Below, in pieces: positions 23,738 to 35,557 of a stretch of DNA of 64,000 nucleotides. The stretch is taken from positions 3,722,501-3,786,500 of the forward strand of contig NC_080046.1 of NCBI RefSeq assembly GCF_012489685.1, given 5' to 3'. Each line of letters starts with the position of its first letter. The first letter of the stretch is position 1. Made by a program: the position numbers and the translations under genes. The notes under the pieces are model-generated. The model was not told the origin of the DNA, made no database searches, and was given only the letters and a program-made list of their open reading frames with translations. Origin of the DNA: Lotus japonicus. Lineage: Eukaryota; Streptophyta; Magnoliopsida; Fabales; Fabaceae.

Positions 23738-24105
23738 TTTTAGAAGACAGTGAAGTGAAAGAAAGGAAAAGATGAGTATGTGTATGATGCAAAGATAAGG
23801 AAAATGGGACTCACCGGAGTAGGATGTGAAGAGTGGGTAGCGGAAAGGGTGATAAGCGACGGCTCCGGAACGGAAGTGGGCAGAGGGAGTTTGGTAAGCG
23901 ATTAGGGAAGTAAAGAGAGGTCTCGGAAAGGGATGACTGTGGAGAAGAAGGGTTTTTATAGGAGAAGGGGGGAAGCTGGAAGGGTGACGCGTGTTGGACG
24001 TGTGTGGAAGGTTGGAAGTCATGATGGTTTTGGGGAGGTGGGTCGCGTGCAATGGGGAGTTACTGCGCACGATGGGACGGTTATGAAAAGTGAAGTGACG
24101 GTTCC

Positions 24106-24120
24106 GGAGAAAGAGGGAAA
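24106..24120 (+). other. Candidate polypurine tract, copy 2
   Basis: Purine-only tract followed by TTGATGTAACTG, then two CACGTG boxes at 24139 and 24153. If this primes plus-strand synthesis, the real LTR would be 24122-24909 (788 bp) and the first LTR in the window would be cut short at its 5' side. Confidence 0.45.
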
Positions 24121-24627
24121 TTGATGTAACTGACACATCACGTGGGGCAGTCACGTGGGGCAGTTAGGGATTTGAAAGGGTTTTAAAATAAGGGAAAGCG
24201 CGAAAAGCCTCGCCACTATAAAGATCAAACACCATCGCCTGACAGGTGACACCAACAACAAAGTTCAGTCGCTCGCCGGGGTTACCGCCAGTCAATGATT
24301 GAATGATCAGCACGTGACCCATGCCTGCCACCTTTCCCGCCGGCGAACAATCATACACCTGCTCCAACTTATCGCCAATACGAAGTAATCGCTCTCGCCG
24401 CTCGTGGACTTGTGGACTTGCCAGCTTGGGTTGCTCGTCAAGTCAGTGGACTGGGTAACTGAAAATGCTAGTTTCCTTTTGCTCACGCCATGTTGGCGAT
24501 ATAGTTTACTTCTCTTTTCTCAAGCCATGTTGGCAGTGCAGATTCTGGTGTACTGTAAGACATATGTAAAAGCATTTAAAAGACACACTTAGCTCTCATA
24601 CTTCGAGCTCGGTGTCTTGTGGACTAG

Positions 24628-24909
24628 TGGACTGGGCGAGCCCCTAGAGGGGCAACGCCCAGCATGTATCCCGCCCTGAGGCGGGGCCCTGGCCTTCAGT
24701 TGGGCCTTGACCTCGGAGGCCCAATTGGCCCAATAGGTAGTACCCAAGCTCTATAAATAGGAGGTAGTTATCAAGTGTAATGGACTTTTTGGCTCATTTG
24801 AGGAAATCACGCATGAAATTCAGCACTCTCTCTCTCATTCTCATTCTCTCTTAGCACAATCCTCTACCTCTAGGTACTATACCTCTCTTCAATGTTCATT
24901 CCAAGAACA
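24628..24909 (+). repeat. 3' LTR of the Ty3/gypsy element (282 bp core)
   Basis: Identical to 4076-4357. It ends AAGAACA and is followed by TCTTG (24910-24914), which matches the bases before the first LTR. Directly upstream is TCTTGTGGACTAG, a near repeat of the LTR start that leaves the exact left border uncertain. Confidence 0.85.
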
Positions 24910-25153
24910 TCTTGATTTTCTATAATTTTAAATTACTAAAATTTGGATTTTTATTATTTTTCATATCATGCTCTACTCAAATATACATTAAAATTTGTGC
25001 TCAATTGATAATATAATAAATATTATAAGATCTTAAATTTAATGGAATATCAATATAAGTTGATGGATTTTATAAAATATTAAAATAAATTACAAAATCA
25101 TGTGCATTACTCACACGTGCTGACTTTTATATGTTCTTTTTTGATTAATCAGG

Positions 25154-27525
25154 ATGAAAATGAAGAGTCATAAGAAAGGAGTGTTACTACAAGACTGGTC
25201 AAAGATGCCAACAGAGATATTGGAACAGGTTTGCAAGCTTCTGACGATACCAAACCAAGCTCAATTCATTACTGTGTGTAAGAGATGGCTTTCTTCTAAT
25301 ACCTCAAAGAAAGCATACCATTGGATCCCTGACGCACCATGGCTTGTCAGTAATGACGGTACCAGCACTCAATTTAAGGTAATGAATCTTGATTTTAAAA
25401 CATCAGAACTATAAATACACACCATATACATCATATTTTTTTCTCTATGCCTCTTATGATTATATCATATCATATATGAATAATGTTCCCTTCACACCTC
25501 TTTTGGAGGTAGAATGAAGAGAGAGATATGAAGAAAAGGAAAAGTAAGAGAGAGAAAGTATGAGATGTGATAGATGATAAGAAGAGAGAAATGGAAATAA
25601 AAAATGGTGGAAATGATGAAGTGTTTTGAAAATGAGGTGTGTATATATCATTGTTGATCATATATCACAAATGTATTAATGTACGTTTATAATTGTATAA
25701 TCCATACACACCAGGTATATTTATTAACTATGCAATATTTAATTGGTACGATGGTTCAGAAAATATATTATTTATATCCATCACTTATCTTTCTTCTCTG
25801 TTTTTCTCTATCATTTAATTTTTATATAGTTGGGGGTCTATTAACTATTTTCATTTAGGTCATAAGCACCACAGACAAGCAATCCTACAATATTTACAAG
25901 CCCTTCAACAATTTGGAAAACACCTCAATTGTAGGGTCCTCAAAAGGGTGGTTGATCCTCAGATCTGATCAAAATCTCTTCATCCTCAACCTCTTCTCGA
26001 AGCTTCACCTTGACCTCCCTCCTATTACAATGATGTCGTGTTTGCTCTGCTCCAAGGGTGATAATTGCTTTGGCATGCACACTCCCTTAGCTTTCACAAT
26101 TTCCATGTGTCCCAACATGAACCCCACTTTGGTCGCAGTGGTCACTTACAAGGGCAAACTTGGGTGGTACAAGGTTGGAGACACTACATGGAAAGGTGAT
26201 CACACAAGTGATAAGTTCTACTCCAACGTGGTTTTTCATGATAATAAGCTTTATGCTGTGGAACGAGGTGGTTTGAAGGTGAATATATTCAAATATGATG
26301 ATGGAGTGCTAGTTCAGGTTGGTCGAGAATTCGTATATTTCACTTAAATATAATATTTTTTGAAAGGAATTTAAATATAATATTAAGACACTAATGTATG
26401 AGTCTAAAACTATTTTATTTAAGAATGGCATATTTACAATACATTTCAATTATGGGTTAGTAATAAATTAATTTGATTAGAATTTAATTGTTTGATAAAT
26501 AATTTTATAGTTAATAGCTTATAGCTTATTAAATTTTATTTCTTTTAACATTCAACCGATAGAAATATTTTATTACCTCTTTTTTCTTAAGATTTTGTTG
26601 CCGAGACACTTACCCGCATATAGTATATTTTACTATTGTGTAATTTAGTTTAACTATTACACTACTCATAACGATTTATTTCAAATTTAAAGAAAACATA
26701 TGATCTTTAAACAAAATTTCATAGAACTCAAACTACCTAAAAAAAATTAATAATCATTTCAAAATATTTATATAGAAATAATATTCTTTCTAAAAATTTA
26801 TATAAATATGTCATGTTGTTTTATTTGCCATTTAATAAGTATATCAAAGGCATATTTAAATATTGTATTCACCCTCTTAAATTTTTTTACATTTCGCCCT
26901 CCAATTACCTTTGTAGATTATTTTTAACATGTGTTAATTTGTCATTCCGTTTATTAGTTTTGTTGGTTCCTCTTTGCAGGTTGGTAGTGTGGTATCCACT
27001 AACCCACTTGAACATATTCCTAATCTACCAAGTACCATTAGATCCTATTGCATGACCATTTACTTGGTGGAGTGTGGAGGGAAGGTTTTTGTTGTGAAGA
27101 GATTCTATGATGACACCAAATTTCACACACCAACTATAGACTTTATTTTTTTTGCAGTTGAAGAAAACTGCACCACGCCACAATTGGTGAAGGTCGAGAA
27201 TTTGGATGATTATGTTTTTTTTGTGGCTAACCTCAACATTGAATGTCTTGATGCGAAGCATTGTCCAAAGTTTCAACGTGGCAGCGTGTACTTCACTTGC
27301 TACTTTGAAAACTCCTTCACTACTGAAGTAGGAGTGTTTTCAATTTCAGATAAAACTATACATACTATTCCTCTCACTAATCCTCAGATGCACTCTCCAT
27401 CTACAATTTGGATGATGCCCAGGTTTTCATTTGAATGTAATTGTGAGGTGTGCGCCTCAGCACCGTGGTTTAGGCCAAGGGAATTGAGGAAAAGACACGT
27501 GTTGTGTAAAACTAGAGTTGCTTGA
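25154..27525 (+). CDS. F-box protein with DUF295 (KIB1-type) domain
   Basis: Predicted substrate-recognition subunit of an SCF ubiquitin ligase. Three exons: 25154-25378, 25859-26317 and 26980-27525, all phase 0, with GT-AG borders (AAG|GTAATG, TTTAG|GTC, CAG|GTTGG, TGCAG|GTT), giving 409 residues. The N-terminal F-box (about 14-50) contains WSKMPTEILEQVCKLL and VCKRW. The rest fits the DUF295 beta-propeller family, including the LVECGGKVFVVKRF motif and a conserved C-terminal region. The length is normal for this plant family, whose substrates are mostly unknown. An acceptor-like TTAATCAG directly before the ATG suggests a 5' UTR intron. The retrotransposon LTR ends only 245 bp upstream and may lie in that intron or in the promoter. 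Confidence 0.85.
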
Positions 27526-28130
27526 GTAGTGTTTGGATCTTATGGCAGAGTGAACTTCACAAAATAATAATATATTTTTTCTTGCATGTTCTAATTTACT
27601 AGCCAACAATTTTATAATGTATGTTTTTTAACTTATACATTATTTTAGAATGAAAGCTGGGCATTGTGCTAAAGGTTAGAACAGCTTGCGGTTTAGTGTA
27701 CTCCTGCTGAAGCCACTGTTTGAGAAGGATAATTTTGGTTGCTGTATGCTGGAAGTGTGTGCCTCTGTTCTATTCTTTGTTGTCTTGAAAAATTGGCTTT
27801 CCTATCTTGGCTTTTTTCGTTGCTGGTGTGTTTCAAAGGTTTGAAAGGGGCGTGAATCAACTAGTTATTGGCTGAATCAATTTGAGGATATGGGGGTTTA
27901 TTTTATTTTATTGGATTTTGCAGTGGCTTAGAAAGATATAGGCTGGTAGATTCAGATTTAGATGATTATTAGCTTTGTATTTTGCAGCCTGTTGCTGCCT
28001 TTCTCTCATGGGTTGAGGTACCGTGTCCACCGGACCCCTTTTTCTTTTTCTAGTTCTGTTCCTTGTATATATCATGGGTTGAGGTACCCCTAATACCGAT
28101 CTTTAATACAATTTTGCTTACTAAAAAAAT
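27526..28130 (+). other. 3' flank of F-box gene, LINE-like tail at its end
   Basis: No gene is seen. From about 27640 the sequence resembles the 3' end of a plant LINE: T- and G-rich, with GGGTTGAGGTACC twice (near 28011 and 28078) and a terminal TTAATACAATTTTGCTTAC followed by A-rich sequence. The call rests on style of sequence only. The 5' border is not visible. Confidence 0.35.
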
Positions 28131-28245
28131 GGACAAATAATGACTCATCCACTTAATTTATTGGATGCATACTTTTTCATAATTTATTGAAATTCTTCAT
28201 TAGGCCCTTTAACGTTAAACAAATAGGTTAAATAAATTAAACTTA

Positions 28246-28332
28246 TCTCTTAGCTTAGTGGTAAGGCACTGATGTTGCAAGCATTTTGTTGGGGTTCAAA
28301 TGTTCAATCCCCACCCAAATGTTAGTTTTTTT
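28246..28332 (+). repeat. tRNA-like fragment, possibly SINE
   Basis: TAGCTTAGTGGTAAGG resembles an internal A box, and GGGTTCAAATGTTCAATCCC about 32 bases later resembles a B box. A run of T follows near 28327. It could be the head of a tRNA-derived SINE or a decayed tRNA-like repeat. It does not fold as a full tRNA by eye. Confidence 0.35.
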
Positions 28333-30780
28333 TTCTTAAAAAATTCATAGGATGATTATGTGTTCGCTAGATAAAATGCTAAATGTGCAATTAAGTGTCG
28401 TGCATACATGACATATCTTAATCATCACATACCATGTCACTCCTTCGGTGAAACATAATCATTTTTTGGCGCAGAAGTGACGAAAGGACCAAACGTGCAA
28501 CGTCAAACACATAAGAAGGACCAAAATCGCTCGTTTTAAAATACGAAGACCGAATTCACACAATCATGATACTAGGGAAATCAAATGTGAAATTAACCCA
28601 AGTTAAAAATAATATCTAAGTATATTTTTAGAAATTTTATTATTAAAAAATTACCTCTCCTCTCTCCCTCATTAGATCCAAGTTGCATCTAGCACAATGA
28701 TTGCACGGAATATATTGTTAGTCAATGGAAGAAAATCATCACGATGATTGGTTGAGAGAAAAAAGGAAAGTTAAAAAATATTCAATTAATAATGAAATTG
28801 AAGTGTAATTTTTTGTATTCTTTTATCCTAAAAATAATTTTTTTCTTTTTATTAATATTCTTTCAAATGTTAGGGAATTGGAAAAATCCTCGCATTTCTC
28901 TCATTATTATTAAAATTTATCCTATTTTATTTAGATATTTTTAACTTGTGACTAAATTATTCTACTGATAAATACAATGATATATTTTTTTATGGATTTT
29001 TCATTGACTTTTTCATGCAACCAATTTTTGTGAATTTTCCTATAGATATTTTTTGCAAATTTTTTTGTTGAAAAAAGTTCCAAAGATAATTTAGCGTTCC
29101 TTGTGATTTTTCCTACATATTTTAAATTTACATGGAAAACTTCGAATCTGCAAGAAAATTGAAAAGGAATTTCCGCAAAAAACACTCGTATGAAAAATCT
29201 GTAGGAAATAAGCATACTTTTAGTATTGTTTGTTCCCTCCAACTCTTTACATCACTTTCCGTTTTGGAGAACTTAGTTATGATAGTAGAAAAAGAAAGCT
29301 TCTATAGTCTTTTTCTAAGGTACTTTTAATTTGATCAGTTTCACACACTTATGTTCAATGTATATAAATGACTGAAGGAACTTTTATTTATAGGTTCGGT
29401 GTTTGTGTTAGGAGTCTCTTCCAGTGTAAGATAAGTCTTTTATGTGAAGCTTCTGAATGTACGGTTAGCTTGGAGTCGTGGTGCTTAAGTATGAATCTCG
29501 ACCCTTTGCCAAGTCGGTCGACACTTTCCATGTCATGCTAGGGTGGTCCATTCCTAGACCATGTCATTATGTCCGACCGCAAAGTGTCTTCTTAAAAGCA
29601 TAAACCAGCGAGTTGGCTATGACGGCGTCAGATCATATGACTTTTAGAGCCAGCCGGATTAGGAATCCCCCATCTTGGCATGTCATTGTTGACATGTCAA
29701 GCTTATGGCCTTTTCCGAGATCCCTTTGGGCTGTCTAAGGTATCTTTTTCAGGCATTTCCTGCTAATTTTCAAAGCTACTGTTAATTTTGCTTTTGTTCG
29801 TGCATGGAGCCTCTTGGGAAACTTAGCGTCTGATGTTCAACCTTATTTTATCTTTCTAGCTTCTGTTCTAATGTCACTTGATAAATTTCATTTTAAAAAG
29901 GACTTTAGTGAAATCTTTCTCTTTTTCCAATCCTTTGAAGAAGATATTTCCATACTAGGATTACACACACTTGCCACCTGATTTCGCGCCTCACTTCCTA
30001 ACCGCTTCCCATGTTTCCTCTTTTTAAGCCAAGTTTGACCAATTTCAAACTTTTGCTTCAGTTTTTGAATTTCGAAAAATGGTTCTCCTGTAACTTTCAA
30101 AATTGAAAGGTTTTGAGGAGGAATATATTTTGTTCCCATCTTCCCTTTCTTGATTCCTTACTTCAAATTATTTCAGATCCATGAAAGATTCCTTCCCCTG
30201 CAAAGGATTATGACCTAATTTCCTCTTTATATAGCTTGAACTCTTTTTCGAGTTATCAGTCTAGATCCTACTTGATGCAATTAAGACAATATGTCCCAAG
30301 AATGTCTCTTCTCCTCTTTTCTTTATTTTCAATCCTACAATTTATTCTCAAATGACGTACAATGGCAAGCTAGTTACCCCAACCTCAGAGTTGGGATGGG
30401 TAGACAAAGAGATTCGATCTACATGTTTTCGATACAACTCGTTAAAGGATATTAGTAACCTTTCAAATGCAAACCTTTGCAACTTCATCTTGTTTCTTGG
30501 GGCATAGTGAGGGGATTCTTACCTATCATGTAACCGTTTTATGCTTTTTACCTCGGTACTAGTACAGTAAAGAATATATGTAAACATTGTCATATAGTAT
30601 GTTTGTATAGGTATGTGTATGCGTGTGATACATGTATATATTGTTAAGTTCAAACGATGAATACATTGTCTATCATATTTTGAATGATAACAATTTTCAA
30701 GAGCATAAGTGAATTGGTTAAACATTTCATGTAAACTTCATTTCAGGAATTAACCTCTACGCTTCACATCCCCATCCTCT
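28333..30780. other. Intergenic, no supported gene
   Basis: AT-rich stretch with decayed sequence. The short frames at 28952-29242 (-) and 29888-30139 (-) show no recognisable domain. A less AT-rich patch at 29450-29720 with repeated 'catgtcat' words may be an old transposon, but I cannot name it. Confidence 0.45.
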
Positions 30781-30781
30781 G

Positions 30782-31027
30782 ATGACAACAAGCCAATACC
30801 AGAAGATGCCAGCAAAGCATAAGTTGAAGACGTTCAAGGCATTGTATGAACAAGAGAAGATAAGACTAATCAAGATAGAAGACAGTCGAGACAAGATAAG
30901 AAAGGTCAAAGCTGTAAAGACGACTCAAGCAAATAAAAAGTCAAATATGAAATGTTGTCTAATGAAGAAAAGAGAAGAACATTTGAAGAAAGAAGAAGAG
31001 TCAGAGCTTCAGAACCATAACTATGCA
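30782..31027 (+). mobile_element. Left part of an older copia-like LTR remnant
   Basis: It begins TGATGACAACAAGCC and is interrupted at 31028 by the solo LTR. Sequence of the same character continues after it (33730 to about 34835) and ends with a CAATTCAAACCCCCCTTTC stretch, as seen at the ends of SIRE/Maximus-type copia LTRs. The open frame across this part looks like an accident of A-rich sequence, not a gene. Confidence 0.4.
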
Positions 31028-32064
31028 TGTAACGCCCCGATTTCTCGAGTGTCACACAGTAACCAAAATGCCACAATTTTCGTAAAGAGTTTTCGTCGTT
31101 CAGTTAATTAGTCTTTAATTAGTTACAAACGTTCATTTTACGTAAAACTCTTGAAACCTTAATTTTCCAAAACGCGCGGAAATAATTAATATCACAAACC
31201 TTTGAAACAAATAACTCTTTTAATAAAGATAACCCGTGCGGAAATAAATATCCAACAATGGTCTGAAAACTCAAATACCGATTACATCAAATAACCTCCA
31301 ACTGAAAGTAAGTAAAGAGGAAAGTTCGAAACCCAAATTGCTCTCTAGCCCAAATACAAAATAGTCTCACAACCCAAACCCTAGTCATCCATAAACCTCC
31401 TTTTACACTTCAGGCGCTTGTGGCTCCTTTTTGCACCGCTGGTGGCACCTCCTGGTCGACCTCCATGTCCTCCGAAGGATCTAGCTCGGATACGTCCTCA
31501 TGCACAACCAACGCCTCTGACTCCACAGCTGGCAAGGTCTGAAAACGAGGTGGCGAATAAGGTATCTTCACCCTCCCGTCAAGATCCTGAATCTCTACAA
31601 TTTCTCCTCTGTCGTTGTAACCTGAAAGTGTAGCAAACCCGACATAGATACGACGTACATGGTGTGAGTCGGTCACCCATGCCTCGTCTTTCTCCTCATC
31701 TTCAAGAGTCAGCTTCTAGGACGTCACTATGGTCGTCGTGTGATCCTTCTGCCCTCCCCAGAATAACGAGTAAACACATATAGAGGGTCAGTTCTCATGT
31801 AAGACTCACAGTTAAGTCACACTTCACAAAAGTATAGAATAATAGAAGTCTCATATAACTGATCTCATTCTCATAGTGTCATATATCAAGATAGTAACTC
31901 TAAGGTTTAGTTAGACTAACGTCCTCACCATTTCCCACAACCACCACAACACCTTGGCCAATCTCGAACATCCGCAGATGAACAATCACAAGGGGACACT
32001 CAGTCAACCCAAGTCACATGGAGACACTCAGTCAATCCATAAATCCAGAATCTCCAAGACTGAT

Positions 32065-32185
32065 CTCCCATCGCGGTGCAGAGCAGTCTTTCCCCCATCG
32101 CGGGCACAAACATCATGATGCTGGACTCTTCAACACTGTTTCCCCCATCGCGACGCATAAACAATACTTCCCCCATCTCGGGCGT
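32065..32185 (+). repeat. Short tandem array inside the solo LTR
   Basis: The core CCCATCGCG/CCCATCTCG recurs at about 32065, 32091, 32141 and 32169, with 'catgatgc' between some copies. Spacing is 26, 50 and 28 bases. Confidence 0.65.
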
Positions 32186-33670
32186 AAATACCATGATGCA
32201 GGATCGTCCAAGATTAGAATAACTCCCTCGCGTGCAAGCACATCGTATGTCTCTAACGGCACCATCGCTCTCATGGTCTATAGCCTACTCTTAGAACTAT
32301 TACCATAATCACATCACACTACTTGCAAGCGACTAAGTATCAATCTCAAGGCTCTACTCCTATTCTCATAATATAGAAGTAACCATTAATCAATCTTATA
32401 TCACATCAGAGCCACAAATTCAGCAACTTTACTAAAGCATATTTATCAAAATTACTCGCCTAACACCAACCATTTTAGGGTTTTGGCCATGCTCACCATA
32501 GATCATCAAGATGACCAAATCATCATGCTTTTCATGTCATACAATCAAAAATCCAGCAACTAAACCAATTCATGTTGATCACAAAAACATATTTTCGCCT
32601 AAGCCCTTTGATCTAGGGTTCGGCCAAGACTTATACAAAGCACCAAAGGACATATTTTTCATGCTATAACAGTATATCATACTAAATTCCAGCATACTAT
32701 TCATCAACATATCAACATAAAAATCCATCTCCAACATAATCTCATAGATCTACTACCTACATCTTTTCATGCTTTTGTTTAAGGTTCAATATGAGATCAT
32801 GGTATATGAGTTTAATTCGTTCAAAAACAGAAGCTTTAGGTCTTGTTCATGCAGCAAAGGGACTCAATACATTCATTCAAGCATCATACATTCAAGACTG
32901 CCATAGATCACAACCTTCACATGAAAATCTCATCACTTAGAGCATGTTATCACCTAGACTCTACCCTTTACTAGAACCACCCTCACCTTAGACTTAATCC
33001 TTGAAATGAGAGATGAAAGATGAATGTTTTGATGTAGATGATGATCACCCTCTCTTCTCCTTGCTCCTCTCACAAATCTGCTCCTCCCTTGCTCTTCTTC
33101 TATGGGTGGCGGCTTCTCTCCCTTTCTCTCTCAACTTTCTTTTCTTTCTCTCTTCTTTTCTTTTCTAAATGAAGTATGTGAGTATGTGTGTGTTGTGTGG
33201 CTTCTATTTATGATCCTTGACTTGAAGAGAAAATAAAATCGCCCTTTTGCCCTCACACCCACGGCCAAAACAAAGCCCAACAAGGGTTTTTACAAAACTT
33301 TTCCTCATCTCACTAATTTGAAAAAAAAAACATAAAATAAATGCTCAAGCTCATTGAATGCTCATCATTTCCTCTAAGAAACCTGAAATGGCATTGACTA
33401 AGGAAGCATAACTCCCCCTCTATCACCTGAAATCATGCACAACAAAGTCAAGCAAAATCTTCTCTTGTTCCTTTATCACAAATTCGGCCAAAACTCCTTT
33501 CTTGGCCACCAAGAAACACAAAATCACTTATCTTGAAGTCCTTGACCAAACAAATAATTATTTTCCTATCATACAATTATTATTATTTTCCAAAATAATA
33601 ATTTCACAAGCATAGATCATCAAATAAAACTCATTCTTCACACACAAAATTCCACACTTATTATCATCCA

Positions 33671-33671
33671 A

Positions 33672-33711
<40 letters not shown>
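33671..33711 (+). repeat. (AAT)n microsatellite
   Basis: About 13 uninterrupted AAT units just before the end of the solo LTR. Confidence 0.95.
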
Positions 33712-33729
33712 TTTAGGGTCTACAATGCA

Positions 33730-34821
33730 AGATATATTCAAGCTGACAGATCGTCTTAGAAGACCGTGATTAAAGAAGATTTACATCTTGTATCTCAAAG
33801 GATGAATCAATGTCTAAAGAAAGAGCGGCACATTCAAATTGAAAGCTCTCTGACATTGTTGAAAGAGAAAGTCAAGTGCAATAGATCACGCGATATCTCA
33901 TAAATCTCTTTATCAAGGAAACAAGTACAACGTTGTCACCATCAGAGTTTGCTCTTTCTCTCACTAAAAGGCTGGATCGCAGCTGTTGATGCTACCAACC
34001 AACTGATAAGATACATTTTGTAGGAATTGGGTTCAGCAAAGGACACAGTGCATTTAATGCACCTGACAAGAAGACTACTTGATCCAACGACTAGTACTCA
34101 AGAGGCTCTACACGCTCCAACAGCTCTCAACATATCCAAGAAGCACTTGCAGTATAAAATGAGATCTTGAAGATTTTCAGAGACAAGAAACTGAGCTAGA
34201 ACTTTCAACCAAGTCAAAAATCTTCTTCGACCAAGAAAGAAGCAACCTCAAAGAAAAAGCTTAAGAGTCAAACCTTTTAGCCATCATCTGCTTCAAAGAG
34301 ACATCTCATTAAATGTCAAATTTTCATATCCAACTTTCTCTAGATCAAAGAACACAAAGTATACCCAAAGTCAAATCCTCAAACACTTTGTAGTTCCAAA
34401 GATTTATAATTTCTACAATCCCTCTTGTGATAAGAGGCCCCTGTAGAGCCAAACGATCTTGAAGAAGATCTTAGGAGAAGTCCTGAAGAATACTTGTTGA
34501 GTGAGGAGTCTTGTTTAATACTCGTTAGGAGAAGTCCTATAGAATACATGTTGGGAGAAGTTATGTCTAATACTTGTTGTAAGAGAAGTCCTTGATACTT
34601 GATAGTGGAAATCTTGATGAAGCCAAGGAATGGACGTAGCATCATCACTTGTGGGTGAATCAGGATATATTGCTGCGTGCTTATCGTCTACTCTTTCTCT
34701 TTTTATATCCGTTGCACTAAATGATTGCGAAAACCTTTTCAAAAACTTATAATTGTTTAGAAAAACTCTGATTTTAACTGAACACAATTCAAACCCCCCT
34801 TTCTTGTGTTCCTTTTCTGAT

Positions 34822-34835
<14 letters not shown>
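33730..34835 (+). mobile_element. Right part of the older copia-like LTR remnant
   Basis: Continues the sequence interrupted by the solo LTR. It contains direct repeats of 'gagaagtcct' type (34470-34600) and a 3' end with CAATTCAAACCCCCCTTTC typical of SIRE-like LTRs. There is no coding region. The assignment is by resemblance only. Confidence 0.4.

Positions 34836-34854
<19 letters not shown>
34825..34854. repeat. (AT)n microsatellite
   Basis: About 15 AT units following the copia-like LTR end. Confidence 0.95.
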
Positions 34855-34855
<1 letters not shown>

Positions 34856-34859
<4 letters not shown>

Positions 34860-35557
34860 AGAAATTGATTCACAAGCAATGAAGTTGACTATAACCTTGA
34901 GGGGAACAATTATGATAACAAGTACCAAAGACTTGGTTATGACAAAAAAATAATAGGAACCATAATGTTTTGAAGAGTAATCTCATTAACACTCATAATA
35001 ATGGAAAACATTGTCTTAGAATAATTGTAACCTGATACAAGTCAATGGACAAGACCTATGACAACTCATGTCACACAACTCATAAGTCCCAGAGATGGAT
35101 ACACTTTTCATTTCCTTGCACTTTGTCAATTAATAAAAAACAACACGAGATAGCACCTCGATCCCGCGTTTGCCTTTTGTGTGTACACCGACACTGCCAT
35201 CTTCTAGTACCGCGTCCCCGATTCTGAACACTTTAATTTCCTAGTACCTATACCGATGGTCTTTTCCTTTTATTTACCTCAATTGTGCACATCATGTCCA
35301 TATGACTTCCCACATGCACGGCCTCCACTGGCACCCTCACCTGGTCTTGGACCTGAGTCTGAGCCTATTCCTGTGATACCCATGAGGGAATTGAGCCCAT
35401 AACACATAAACTCTTACCACTTGAACTAATGTTATACAAGTTTCGCAAATAATTATATCGATTAACGTGCCACGTTACCATTTAATTGTTGATAGTGTAA
35501 AAGAAACTATATATAGTACCTCTTTTCTCATGAAATTATCCTCAACAAATTATAATT
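34856..35557. other. Intergenic with a minus-strand tRNA-like fragment
   Basis: No gene is seen. On the minus strand at about 35440-35370 there is CAAGTGGTAAGAG followed by GGGCTCAATTCCCTC, resembling A and B boxes of a tRNA-derived repeat. The direct repeat AATTATAATT at 35548-35557 is the left partner of the copy at 45957-45966. Confidence 0.35.

Larger units (their letters stand above)
14302..24909 (+). mobile_element. Ty3/gypsy LTR retrotransposon, copy 2
   Basis: This is a second head-to-tail copy with the same order of parts as copy 1 and very few base substitutions in about 10 kb. It ends with a complete LTR and the TCTTG flank. Here gag-pol is broken by one-base indels near 15012, 16343 and 19798, whereas the antisense gene is fully open. 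Each copy is intact where the other is damaged, which points to one real element assembled twice. Confidence 0.85.
31028..33724 (+). mobile_element. Solo LTR of a Ty3/gypsy element (Tekay/Del-like), 2697 bp
   Basis: It starts TGTAACGCCCCGATTTC, typical for LTRs of Tekay/Del chromoviruses, and ends GGGTCTACA. It is flanked by perfect 5-bp duplications ATGCA at 31023-31027 and 33725-33729. No gag-pol is present between the ends, so it is a solo LTR left by recombination. Inside are a short tandem array near 32065-32180, a TATTTAT box near 33206 and an (AAT)n tract near the end. An antisense frame at 31410-31690 is discussed as a finding. Confidence 0.85.

Noticed and set aside
4522..24154. Reading the Ty3/gypsy region as two independent insertions
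   Set aside because: Only one pair of target-duplication-like flanks is present, the outer LTRs are identical, and the join is an N gap inside a shared LTR.
25460..25661. Minus-strand frames in the first F-box intron
   Set aside because: Low-complexity Ser/Phe/Leu translation of a purine-rich intron tract.
30782..31111. 109-codon Lys-rich frame as a gene
   Set aside because: It runs from a copia-like LTR remnant across the target duplication into the solo LTR, so it joins unrelated sequences.
32065..32185. CRISPR-like array
   Set aside because: Only four irregularly spaced short cores inside a plant LTR. It is a minisatellite.
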